Source: Sthenelais limicola
Lineage: Eukaryota; Annelida; Polychaeta; Phyllodocida; Sigalionidae
DNA length: 64,000 bases
Assembly (NCBI GenBank): GCA_942159475.1
Contig: OW804097.1
Span: forward strand, 113,522,582-113,586,581
Direction of reading: 5' to 3'
The number at the start of each line of letters is the position of its first letter. Within the stretch, counting starts at the first letter, position 1. This document shows positions 22,832 through 31,200 of this stretch, piece after piece. The notes under the pieces are model-generated. The model was given only the letters and a program-made list of their open reading frames with translations, was not told where the DNA came from and did no database searches. The position numbers and the translations under genes are program-made.

Positions 22832-22840
22832 GGCAGAGTG
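22832..22840 (+). repeat. 9-bp target duplication, left copy
   Basis: GGCAGAGTG occurs here and again at 23048-23056, immediately either side of the SINE E. F copies without E carry it once (for example near 35854). Confidence 0.85.
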
Positions 22841-23047
22841 AGTGAGTGAGATTGGTGGCTCTACGCCCTTATCAACACTTTGAAGTGTTATATCAAGGGC
22901 GGGAGAGCTGAGAAGGAGGCAGTTTATGATCATACCCAGGAAATAGAGATAGAGAAGAAGGGAGAGAGAGACAGGGAAAAGAGACAGAAAGGCCCTTTAG
23001 GGTCTTACCCAGGACCAGGCACTTTAAGGTCTTACCCAGGACTGGAA
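22841..23047 (+). mobile_element. SINE-like E, single copy with 9-bp duplication
   Basis: One head module (AGTGAGTGAGATTGGTGGCT and ACGCCCTTATCAACAC) is followed by one tail. It ends in GTCTTACCCAGGACTGGAA with no poly-A. The perfect 9-bp duplication and 207-bp length fit retroposition of a SINE-like unit. Confidence 0.88.
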
Positions 23048-23356
23048 GGCAGAGTGCTTATGTGGACGAATCAAGTCCAATAAATTTTTCAATTATTGCA
23101 GGCAAGTTCCATTCTATATTTATCATATGGGCATAAAATTTGGTGCTAAAAGTGCATAAAAGTGGCCGACTTGGTGACAAAGTAGTTCATATATCATGCG
23201 TACTATATGAATATTTTTATAGCACCCCACTTATAGCACCTCTCGTATGGAATGCGCATATAATAATGGACCACCCTCCAGGATGACAACATAGCACGCG
23301 ATAAACACATCCAGCAGATACAAAATACCGTCAGAAAGCAAAGCGACCTGAATAAG

Positions 23357-24481
23357 ATGATGCGGGAGAATATGGTCACTAAGGATGACCCTGCCTATCT
23401 CGCACTAGCTAAACAAGCAGAAAAGGATCAGGAGGTTGAAATCAAGCTAGAGGAAGATAAGTTGAAAAACAATCTCATATTTGATGGCATAACCAAATAC
23501 GATGATGAAAACGTTGAAGCAATGAGACGAGAAATAGAAAATGTAATGTGTACCCTGATGGCTGCTAATATTGAGGGGGGCTACTTCGTGAAGAGAGTCG
23601 GCTCGGGCACAGCTCCCCCTATGCTAGCCAAATTTGAGAAAGCAGAAGATGCCAGTGCGGTTTGGGCAAAAAGATTCGCTTTGAAGCACCAAAAAAAAGA
23701 CCAGGACGGGAGAAAGCCAATAAGAGTCAGGAAAGACGTCCCATGGATCATCAGGAATAGAATAAGCATTGCCAGGTCAATAGTGGCTGCTGCCTTGGCC
23801 ACAAAAAGATATAAAGAAGTGATTAATTCTAAGGGAAATGTTGTTCTCAATGACAAGGTATTCCGACATGACCAACTTGACACCTTGCCAAAGGATCTAA
23901 CCCTGGCTGCCATTTCCAAGAGAGAGAGTGATGAGGCCTATGTCTTTTTCACCAGACACAACCCGCTCTCTAACCACTACCAGGCCGACTTTGTGACGGA
24001 GCAGGTGGCTTTCAAGTCGGTAGAGCAATTTCTAGCTTTCAAACGTGCTCAGATCGACAAGGACGCCATCAAGGCTGAGTACGTAAGAAAAACCACGGAC
24101 CCAGTCAAATGTAAGGCTGTCCTAACAGAGCTTAGGTATACAGAGTCGACACCGCTATGGCAAGAAAAGGTCGAAGACCTGTTGATGCAAGCTCTCAGAG
24201 CCAAAGTGAAGTATAATCCATATATAGAGGATTTCCTTGTTAATACTGATGACAAAAAGATCGGAGAGGCGTCAACCAATGAAACCTGGGGTATCGGCAT
24301 GGGCCTCAATGACGAACAAGTTCTCGACACCTCCAAATGGGTTGCTAATGGAAACCGTCTCGGAAAAGCCTGGGAAAAAATCAGGGAAAAGACAGTAGAG
24401 AAGCGACTAAAACAAGCCGAGGCAAGAGAAAAAGCAAGAGCAGACCCCAGGAACGAAGAAGAAGATCCAATGTTTATCTAA
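23357..24481 (+). CDS. LINE ORF1p with C-terminal NADAR domain (5'-partial)
   Basis: Frame from the first ATG, 374 residues. The frame stays open upstream to about 23267 (reading WTTLQDDNIARDKHIQQIQ), so the true N-terminus is missing. Residues 1-37 are charged and helical, the remnant of a coiled coil. About 38-115 resembles the L1 ORF1p RRM (NLIFDGI, then AKFEKAEDASAVW). About 118-180 resembles its C-terminal domain (PIRVRKDVPWIIRNRISIAR). Residues about 195-345 are NADAR-like: PLSNHY, SVEQFLAFKRA, LLMQALRAKVKYNP, EAST-ETWGIGMG and GNRLGKAWEKIR. A basic tail follows. ORF1p binds RNA and packages it with ORF2p; a glycosidase-type domain is not part of the usual L1 ORF1 layout. Domain calls are by eye; NADAR is strong by motif order, catalytic competence is inferred. 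The ORF2 start lies 70 bases downstream. Confidence 0.88.
   Translation: MMRENMVTKDDPAYLALAKQAEKDQEVEIKLEEDKLKNNLIFDGITKYDDENVEAMRREIENVMCTLMAANIEGGYFVKRVGSGTAPPMLAKFEKAEDASAVWAKRFALKHQKKDQDGRKPIRVRKDVPWIIRNRISIARSIVAAALATKRYKEVINSKGNVVLNDKVFRHDQLDTLPKDLTLAAISKRESDEAYVFFTRHNPLSNHYQADFVTEQVAFKSVEQFLAFKRAQIDKDAIKAEYVRKTTDPVKCKAVLTELRYTESTPLWQEKVEDLLMQALRAKVKYNPYIEDFLVNTDDKKIGEASTNETWGIGMGLNDEQVLDTSKWVANGNRLGKAWEKIREKTVEKRLKQAEAREKARADPRNEEEDPMFI
23939..24391 (+). other. NADAR-like domain within ORF1
   Basis: Residues 195-345. The order SN-x-Y, SxEQ, (L)LMQALRAK, (F)LVNT, E-x-S/T-N-x-x-WGIGMG and GN-x-LG matches YbiA/COG3236-type proteins throughout. The conserved Glu of the SxEQ motif (E223) and the Trp of WGxG (W311) are present. 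Known NADAR proteins cleave N-glycosidic bonds of riboflavin intermediates or remove ADP-ribose from guanine; which, if either, applies here cannot be told from sequence. Confidence 0.85.
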
Positions 24482-24551
24482 GTAGAATGGTATTATTTCA
24501 TAGGTAAAGATCAAGTTTGAAAAATCCTTTAAATTCAGTTCACCGAACAAT

Positions 24552-27167
24552 ATGTCAGACCAGTCGGAAATATCTATCCACTCCATTAACGTCAACGGTT
24601 TAAACAGTTTAGAAAAACGAAAAGCTTTCTTTTTAAAATTATCGGAATTTAAGAGAAGTATTTTCTCCCTTCAGGAAACGCATTGTACTGTAGACTCCGA
24701 ACCTATATGGAGATCACAATGGCGTGGCCCGATGTTTTTTAGCCATGGCTCCTCCAATTCTAATGGTGTAGCAATTATTTTCTCGAGTGATATTAAGATA
24801 CAGTTTATCAAAAGAGGTTTTTCCCCAGATGGGAGGATGGTGTATATACACGTTATCATAGAAGGCGAATCTTTTTTAATATTTTCAATTTATATGCCCA
24901 CTGGCTCTCACAGTGCCGAGCAGCTAGCTGTGCTTGAGAATATTGATGAAGTGTTCGAACAAAACATAGCATCTCGGTGCATATTAGCAGGTGATTTCAA
25001 TATAGATTTAGCCAGAGATGCTAACAAAAAGACAGCTATTCAATTGAATGAAATGTTATCTACCAGAGGTTTATTGAACTCAATGATTATGAATAACAAC
25101 CAAATGTCAAACACCTGGAGAAGGAGAAATCAGAGATCTACTATTGATTATATATTTGTTGACCAAGGCCTCGCAAACAGAATTAAAAGTAATAATATAC
25201 TGTACACTGAACTTTCGGACCACAAAATTATTTCAGCATCCTTTTTGGAGAAAACTCGTAAAAGAGGTAGAGGCTTTTGGAAAATAAATAGTAGCATCTT
25301 TGACGAACCTGAATATATCCTCCTGGTGGAAGAAACAGTTGTCAAAACTTATGAAATGTTCGGTGATGTAAATCCAAAGCTTCAATGGGAGCTATTTAAA
25401 CAAGAGCTAAGGCTGGGTACTATTAAATATTGTGCTTCTCGCGCAAGACAAAAGAAGGAAAGAGTTAGCAGGTTAAGGGAACGAGTGGAAGAGCTAGATA
25501 AACTTCATATGATGACGGAGAGCGAGTTGGAAGAATTCCAGTTTTGTAAATACGAGCTGGAGGACATATCCCTCGATAAGGCCAGAGGAGCCCTGCTTAG
25601 GTCTAAAGCCAAATGGCTAGTCAAAGGGGAAAAACCCACCAGGTATTTCTTGCAACTCGAAAAATTCCGCTCTGAAAGGAGAAGTATCTCCCAATTATTC
25701 AATGGCGACGCTCTGGTCTCCGACACTAGTGAGGTTCTAGGTATAGGTAAAAACTTTTACCAAGAGTTATATGCTGAGGAAGAGTGTAGGGTTATGTCTG
25801 GCCCACCTCTACCTAGGCAACTAGATGAGGTGGACCAACATGTGATCGATAGAGAAATTTCCCAGCGTGAATTGTTTACATCTCTTGAATTTATGCCCAA
25901 CGGCAAATCGCCGGGTACAGACGGTTTTACAGTTGATTTTTACAAGAAGTTCTGGTACGCTGTTAGAGATCTCTTTTATGATATGTTTAATGAATGTGTT
26001 AAAACTGGTTGCATGACCCAAGAGCAAAACAGGGGCATAATCTCAGTCATCCCCAAAAAAGATCTAGACCATCGTTACATAAAAAATTGGCGTCCAATAA
26101 CCTTGTTGAACGTTGATTACAAGATAATATCCAAAACTATAGCACGGAGAATAGACTCTGTATTACAACTTATTGTGGAGGATGACCAGTTTGGTTTTAT
26201 AAGGGGGCGTTATATTGGCTCGGCCATACGAGAAATTGATGATTTATTACAGTTTGCTCATCTGGAGCAGGTGAAGGGGGCTGTCATATCGCTAGATTTT
26301 AGAAAAGCCTACGATACTGTCGACTGGAAATACATGAATCAAACGTTAAGGGCCTTCAATTTCGGCGACAACATTATCTCTTGGGTTAACATGCTCTATA
26401 AAAATTCACAAGCGGCCTTCATCAACAACGGTTTCATCTCCCACTGGTTCCCTGTTATGAGAGGAATGAAACAGGGAGATCCCATTTCATCTTCCCTCTT
26501 CACTTTGGTGGTGGAAACCATGGCTGTACGCATCCGCCAAAACACCCTTATCGAAGCCTTCCCAATTGGTACCAACCCTAGAAAGCTAGTCCAATTTGCG
26601 GATGACACAACCATCTTATGTAAAGATGACTCTTCTATTTGCGAAGCTTTTAAGACTATCTCCTCTTTCGGCGAAGAATCTGGTTTGAAGCTAAATGTCG
26701 ACAAAACAAAAGGCTTTAACGTCAATAACATTCACTTGACCTCAGAGTTAGCAACCAGCATAACATGGGTAGAACAGATTAAAATGCTGGGTGTCACTTT
26801 ACTTTCCCCTCCTAATCAAAAGGAGCTAAACAGGGTTAACTTAGAAGGTTTAATCTCGGCTATCAAAAGCATAGCAACCCAATGGGGCTTATCGTTGAAG
26901 GGTAAAGTCCTCATTAGTAATATATTAATGCTTCCAAAAATTCAACATATCTTATCCTGCATATCACTTGAAAAGGAGGTCATTAGGGATATTAACAAAG
27001 CAGTTAGACAGTTTATTTGGAATAGCAAGCATAATCATATAAGCCTTGACTACCTGAAACAACCTATTGACGAGGGCGGCCTTAAGCTAAGAGCCATCAA
27101 AGAAATTATATTCACCAATAGGGTGATGTGGGTGAAACGCTTTCTCGAAAACCAGGGTCAGGGTTGA
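24552..27167 (+). CDS. LINE ORF2: endonuclease and reverse transcriptase, cut by a TGA
   Basis: 871 residues to the first stop. The apurinic-type endonuclease is at 1-230: SINVNGLNS, QETH (41-44), GDFNIDL (147-153), STIDYIFVD, SDHK (222-225), all catalytic signatures kept. A linker with coiled-coil character follows (about 290-345). Reverse transcriptase spans about 445-760: GKSPGTDGF, NWRPITLLNVDYK, DQFGFIRGRYIG, SLDFRKAYDTVDW, MKQGDPISSSLF and the catalytic FADD (682-685). The spacing and NWRPI-LLN-DYK motif fit the L1/Tx1 group. It nicks target DNA and reverse-transcribes the element RNA. The same frame continues past the TGA at 27165 into the C-terminal part, so the stop is a secondary nonsense mutation (TGG to TGA is the simplest explanation) rather than the natural end. 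Confidence 0.95.
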   Translation: MSDQSEISIHSINVNGLNSLEKRKAFFLKLSEFKRSIFSLQETHCTVDSEPIWRSQWRGPMFFSHGSSNSNGVAIIFSSDIKIQFIKRGFSPDGRMVYIHVIIEGESFLIFSIYMPTGSHSAEQLAVLENIDEVFEQNIASRCILAGDFNIDLARDANKKTAIQLNEMLSTRGLLNSMIMNNNQMSNTWRRRNQRSTIDYIFVDQGLANRIKSNNILYTELSDHKIISASFLEKTRKRGRGFWKINSSIFDEPEYILLVEETVVKTYEMFGDVNPKLQWELFKQELRLGTIKYCASRARQKKERVSRLRERVEELDKLHMMTESELEEFQFCKYELEDISLDKARGALLRSKAKWLVKGEKPTRYFLQLEKFRSERRSISQLFNGDALVSDTSEVLGIGKNFYQELYAEEECRVMSGPPLPRQLDEVDQHVIDREISQRELFTSLEFMPNGKSPGTDGFTVDFYKKFWYAVRDLFYDMFNECVKTGCMTQEQNRGIISVIPKKDLDHRYIKNWRPITLLNVDYKIISKTIARRIDSVLQLIVEDDQFGFIRGRYIGSAIREIDDLLQFAHLEQVKGAVISLDFRKAYDTVDWKYMNQTLRAFNFGDNIISWVNMLYKNSQAAFINNGFISHWFPVMRGMKQGDPISSSLFTLVVETMAVRIRQNTLIEAFPIGTNPRKLVQFADDTTILCKDDSSICEAFKTISSFGEESGLKLNVDKTKGFNVNNIHLTSELATSITWVEQIKMLGVTLLSPPNQKELNRVNLEGLISAIKSIATQWGLSLKGKVLISNILMLPKIQHILSCISLEKEVIRDINKAVRQFIWNSKHNHISLDYLKQPIDEGGLKLRAIKEIIFTNRVMWVKRFLENQGQG

Positions 27168-28262
27168 ACCAAAACTCTCGAAACATGGCACGGGAAAAGT
27201 ATTTCCAACCTATTTCTCTCTAGAATAGCCCCCAGAAAATATCTCAGCCCCTTTTATAGGGACGTATTTAAGGTGTGGAATAAAACTTTCTTCTCACGTG
27301 TCCCAACCTCTGGTGAGGAAGTCAGGCTCGAGCGAATTTGGAATAACAAGCATATCCTTATTAAGAGAAAAAGAATCCACGTCCCCCAATGGGAAAAGGC
27401 GGGCGTAGTAGTCATTGGGGACTTAGTTAATGACCAAGGGTCGTTTATGATGTCGTCGCAAATTCAAAGAGATTTTGGTATACAGTGTAACTCTAAAATA
27501 AGACTACAGCTCAAAAGGGCCTTCCCTCAGCCGTAGTTGCAGCTCCTCAGGGGGGAAATTAATGTCAACCAAAATAATGTCCAAAAGACATACTTTTATA
27601 TTGGCCAAAAAAAATTGAATATTTATGATGTAAACCCCTCCATAGTGTACGAGGCAGTCATCGCATCCCAGAAAACTGGGGATGAAAAATTCCAGAAGTG
27701 GAATATGGTGCTCAGGGACGAAGATCCCTTACTAGCGTCAATGGATTGGAGCAACAGGTTTCGGATACCTTACGAGTGTACAGACGATGTCAGACTTCAG
27801 TCCCTCCAATTCAAAATACTTCATAGGGCCATCACATGCAATGTTTATCTCCTACAAATACGAGTTAAAACATTTGACATCTGTAGTTACTGTGACGAAA
27901 GAGACTCCATAGACCACTTCTTTTTCACTTGTAGCAAGGTACGAGACCTGTGGGTCAATATCAGGGACAAGCTACTCGCGATTGGGGTCACACCAGATCT
28001 CTTGCGAGACTTCCTTACAAAGACCACAGTCCTATTAGGAATGCCTAACACAAACCTGGTGGCCAATTTTGTGAACTTTGTTATCATATGCTCCAAGGCC
28101 TACATTCACAGAATGAGGCTTTTTAATAACAATAATGTGTCCTTTCAAAACCTGTACAATGAGATTAAAAGAAGATTCTATGTGCTATTAAAAGCCGGGA
28201 AGTATAATTCGCGGTCCCAGCGAAAATGTAGAGAGTGGAGTAAGCTCATAGACAAGTGGTAG
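27168..28262 (+). pseudogene. LINE ORF2 C-terminal part with second in-frame stop and CCHC motif
   Basis: Same frame as the upstream ORF2 and open except for a TAG at 27534-27536 (codon 995 of the full ORF2, within CCTCAGCCGTAG). The continuous ORF2 would have 1236 codons. The part after the TAG has the LQSLQFKILHRAIT and C-x2-C-x7-H-x4-C signatures (C1111, C1114, H1122, C1127, counted from the ORF2 ATG), the zf-RVT-type zinc motif seen at the end of L1/Tx1 ORF2 proteins and needed for RNA binding. Natural stop TAG at 28260-28262. As it stands only fragments could be made, so the copy is probably not autonomous. Confidence 0.88.
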
Positions 28263-28599
28263 ATATATCAAAATAATTACTTTTAATGTTTACTTTAGTA
28301 GACCCTTAGGGAAATCTGTGTTGATTAAGAAATCTCGAATCATTTATGTAACAGGTTCTAACCTAAACATCAAAGCTAGAGGCTCTTTGTGATTAAAAAA
28401 GAGTAGCATCCTCGCTTGTCTTCCATCCACAGGTTCTTTCGTATAATATTGTACTTGGTAATTGGTAATTGTTCCACAGAAACAACAATAATTTTTCTGT
28501 CTTCATTGCTTTATTTTTCAGTGTTCACAGACGAGAAGGGCCTTTGTACATTAGTGTTAATCGCCCATGAATAGAGAAACAGAATTTGTTGACATATTG
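28263..28599 (+). other. LINE 3' UTR
   Basis: Non-coding between the ORF2 stop and the AATAAA. Contains a doubled TTGGTAATTGGTAATTG. No hairpin of note was seen. Confidence 0.7.
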
Positions 28600-28605
28600 A
28601 ATAAA
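28600..28605 (+). terminator. LINE polyadenylation signal
   Basis: AATAAA 15-20 bases before the A-rich end (28613-28629), as expected for a polyadenylated LINE transcript. Confidence 0.8.
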
Positions 28606-28629
28606 GTGGTTTCAAAAACAAAAAAAAAA

Positions 28630-29460
28630 TAATATCTAATATATTATTAATATATAGTCACTGAAACCAACAAGTTATAATACATGCTTTCAATCATGAA
28701 AATAGAAAAGAATCAAGACATGAATTAAAATTTTACCAGTAACCTTAGTAAAAAAACCAGGTTGGTTACCATGACAACCCAGCGTAAATCACTAGTAAAG
28801 TACACATTATGCGTAAATTACTCTTGATACCTTGTTTTCAGATCAATGCATATATATAAATCCACCCCAACAATGAAAACGTTCTGAGCATGGTTTCCTA
28901 TGGAAAAACATTTGAAAAATATCATTGTTTAGCGCATTGTGACTTGTGATTCTTGTGTCTTGTTTTATTGAGGAATTTTACTTAGATGTCACAATGTTTT
29001 CAAATTAGCCAGCATCCACGCAATTCACTGTGGTTTGATTGATGACTGCCGATTACAAATCCAACAATGATAACAGCTGTTGACTGGAATAGCATAAAAA
29101 TTTGAAATTGCTTCAAATTTTCTGTCAATGTTATTAAAAGTTTGCCAGAAACAATTTGTGTCTACGACGGCATGCTTTGAATCTGCGCCGGAGATTGATG
29201 GAGAGAAGTGCACGGTGCGCATGCGTGACGGGAAGAGGAAGGAGATGGTTAATGGGCGAGGGCTTTGTTATGGGTAGGCAAAGCGAATAATTCAACACTG
29301 AAGGTTAATTAAGTATTGACGGGAACCAGGCACGGGTTGCTTTATTGCAACAGGGCAAATTTAGGCATCAATAGGGGACTTGTATCGACGCCATCTTGGA
29401 TTCTGACCCGCAAGGAACTGATGGACTTGTATGTCAAAGTAAAGACCCATTGGTTGTGTA
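28630..29460. other. Unassigned, with decayed C-like and W sequence
   Basis: Repeat W copy 1 at 28783-28850 (CACTAGTAAAGTACACATTA and ACCTTGTTTTCAGATCAATG) is about 70% matched at 41794-41861. A C-like end lies at about 28915-28960. GGGGACTTGTATCGACGCCA at about 29374 resembles a B right end in reverse. An NRF-1-like TGCGCATGCGTG is at 29216-29227. No gene seen. Confidence 0.4.
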
Positions 29461-29696
29461 TGGGTTAGATTTTTAGAAAATGTACAATTGGCAGCTGTAC
29501 ACATTTTGCAAATTCTGCTAAATTAGGCTGCAATTTGGTCAATACCAGGTAAATTCGAGTATATTTGGCATTGTATTGATTCTAGCAATCTGTTTGGTTA
29601 GGTTGAACTGTATTTTCAACTTTATTTTCGTCTGAAATTTGGGTTATTTGAGGGGATTGGTGAAAGTGAATTGTACATTTTCGGGTATCTTCAACC
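29461..29696 (+). repeat. MITE A, type 1 with alternate right end
   Basis: Left end TGGGTTAGATTTTTAG. The right end is AATTGTACATTTTCGGGTAT, then CTTCAACCA, not the usual CTGAAAATCTGACCCA. The alternate end corresponds to TGGGTGAAGTCGCCAG in reverse. Confidence 0.88.
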
Positions 29697-29887
29697 ACAT
29701 GTGTTATGAAAGCATCATGGCCGCTGTTCGCCCGCTTTACTGGGTTAATCTTGTTTTGTATCACTTCTGAGACCGGAATTGAATGACACCCATAGGCTTA
29801 CCATTGGAGAAATAAATATCCTCTCTCTCCATCACCCCAGCAATGTCCAGAAGTTTCTGGTCACTATGTATGGAAGAGTTTGACCCT

Positions 29888-30087
29888 NNNNNNNNNNNNN
29901 NNNNNNNNNNNNNNNNNNNNNNNNNNNNNNNNNNNNNNNNNNNNNNNNNNNNNNNNNNNNNNNNNNNNNNNNNNNNNNNNNNNNNNNNNNNNNNNNNNNN
30001 NNNNNNNNNNNNNNNNNNNNNNNNNNNNNNNNNNNNNNNNNNNNNNNNNNNNNNNNNNNNNNNNNNNNNNNNNNNNNNNNNNNNNNN
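29888..30087. other. Assembly gap, 200 N
   Basis: Exactly 200 N, a conventional size for a gap of unknown length. The open frames crossing it are meaningless. It sits at the edge of a minisatellite, the probable cause. Confidence 0.98.
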
Positions 30088-30112
30088 TATATAGCTATTT
30101 AGTGGTTAATGC

Positions 30113-30398
30113 GATTCATTGCTATTTCATTCGTTTCAATGCTATTTCAATGCGTTTCAATGCGTTTCAATGCTATTTCAATGCTGTTTCAATGCTATTT
30201 CAATGCTATTTCAATGCTTTTCATTGCTATTTCAATGCTATTTCAATGCTGTTTCAATGCGTTTCAATGCTATTTCAATGCTTTTCAATACTATTTCAAT
30301 GCTATTTCAATGCTTTTCATTGCTATTTCAATGCTATTTCAATGCTTTTCAATGCTATTTCAATGCTTTTCAATGCTATTTCAATGCTATTCCAATGA
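30113..30398 (+). repeat. TTTCAATGC minisatellite
   Basis: Runs of a 9-11-bp unit (TTTCAATGCTA, TTTCAATGCG, TTTTCAATGC) extend for about 285 bases next to the gap. Repetitive Phe/Asn/Ala frames are artefacts. Confidence 0.92.
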
Positions 30399-30934
30399 GT
30401 GCAACATCATTTCATGCCACAGAAGTATAGTAGCAAGTGTGTGATGAACCCGAGTGGCGGCCATCTTACTTGCATGCTTTATTGCACTATGTACAATGAT
30501 ATCATGTTTTGAAGCTCCATCGAATTAACGACTATGAGAGCTTTATATATCTTTTTTAAGATTTTATTTTGACTGCGTGTACAAGTCCCCTGTATGGGAT
30601 TTTTCACTTGGCCCAGTATTTCGTGAGCAAAAACAATTAAATTACCCTTTATATATAATTTCTAACGTTTGATACTGAGTAATAGGTCATACAAGTACCA
30701 CCTGCCACTTTTCTTATTGGAATGTGTAGTGATGGTGGTACCAGAGTATATGTTAGACAAAGAACATAAAAATGCTTACAAAGCAATTCTAAATACAAGC
30801 CATCCTCAAATAGAAAACATTAAGTTACAGGTTGAATGTAAGAAAGGGAAAATAAAAGACATACTATGCAATAACTCCTTGCCACTTTTCCTAGTATGAA
30901 ATGAGGGTTGGTGCACAAAGGTAAGAGATGGCTC
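30399..30934. other. Unassigned
   Basis: A 76-codon frame at 30669-30899 has no recognised domain. ACTTTTCTTATTGGAATG and ACTTTTCCTAGTATGAAATG are a loose direct repeat. No gene called. Confidence 0.35.
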
Positions 30935-31016
30935 AGAGGTCGCTCTGAGGTCGCTCACAGGTCGCTCTGAGGTCGCTCACAGGTCGCTCTGAGGTCGCTC
31001 ACAGGTCGCTCAGAGG
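30935..31016 (+). repeat. 24-bp tandem repeat
   Basis: Alternating GAGGTCGCTCTGAGGTCGCTCACAG-like units (GAGGTCGCTCACAGGTCGCT) repeat about 3.5 times. It lies just upstream of the 31032 palindrome, whose loop also contains GAGGTCAC. Confidence 0.85.
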
Positions 31017-31031
31017 TTACCCAGATATGTC

Positions 31032-31200
31032 TGAGGAAATATATAGATGGAACCTAGCAAGGGGGAAGTCTGTACACTTGTTATTGACCGAGGGAGCGCG
31101 GGAAGTTAGAGGGCGTTAGCCCGAGATCTTCCACGCTCCTGAGGTCACTAACAAGTGTACAGACTTCCCCCTTGCTAGGTTCCATCTATATATTTCCTCA
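31032..31200. repeat. Long palindrome with perfect 52-bp arms
   Basis: 31032-31083 and 31149-31200 are exact reverse complements. The 65-bp loop is itself partly self-complementary (GACCGAGGGAGCGCGGGAAG against CTTCCACGCTCCTGAGGTC). The arms start like those of element F (ATATAGA-TGGAAC) but differ further in. Non-coding. Probably a recent fold-back transposon. Confidence 0.92.

Larger units (their letters stand above)
22744..23263 (+). mobile_element. Fold-back element F, deleted, containing a SINE E
   Basis: Family F is called + when its palindromic part comes first. The palindrome arms (TATAGAGAGAATGG, GGCAATAATTG, CATCCACATAAG, and their inverse after 23048) are split by a SINE E in the loop. 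After the palindrome a large interior deletion leads to TTTTTATAGCACCCCACTTA and GCGCATATAATAA, the F right end. The LINE starts at that point. Confidence 0.85.
23265..28629 (+). mobile_element. L1/Tx1-type LINE, 5'-truncated, with NADAR-bearing ORF1
   Basis: Two open frames in + orientation, an AATAAA signal and an A-rich 3' end define this retrotransposon of about 5.4 kb. The left boundary falls where the F right end (CGCATATAATAA) gives way to a frame already open in ORF1, so the 5' UTR and the ORF1 start have been lost. ATAATA occurs at both edges and may be the target duplication, but in AT-rich DNA that is weak. Absence of frameshifts and only two nonsense changes in about 5 kb argue for a fairly young insertion. 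Confidence 0.92.

Noticed and set aside
24671..24859. Antisense frames across LINE ORF1 and ORF2
   Set aside because: Shadows of the real frames on the plus strand, with no domain content.
27165..27167. TGA as selenocysteine or natural ORF2 end
   Set aside because: The frame continues through the conserved C-terminal CCHC region, and there is a second stop of a different type, so simple nonsense mutation is more economical.
23258..28634. ATAATA as definite LINE target duplication
   Set aside because: Too short and too AT-rich to be trusted; kept only as a possibility.
29843..30444. Frames of 83-172 codons around the gap
   Set aside because: They read through N or through the TTTCAATGC minisatellite.
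30935..31016. CRISPR-like regular array
   Set aside because: Direct repeats without unique spacers, in a eukaryotic context. The same applies to the 53-bp array at 57225.
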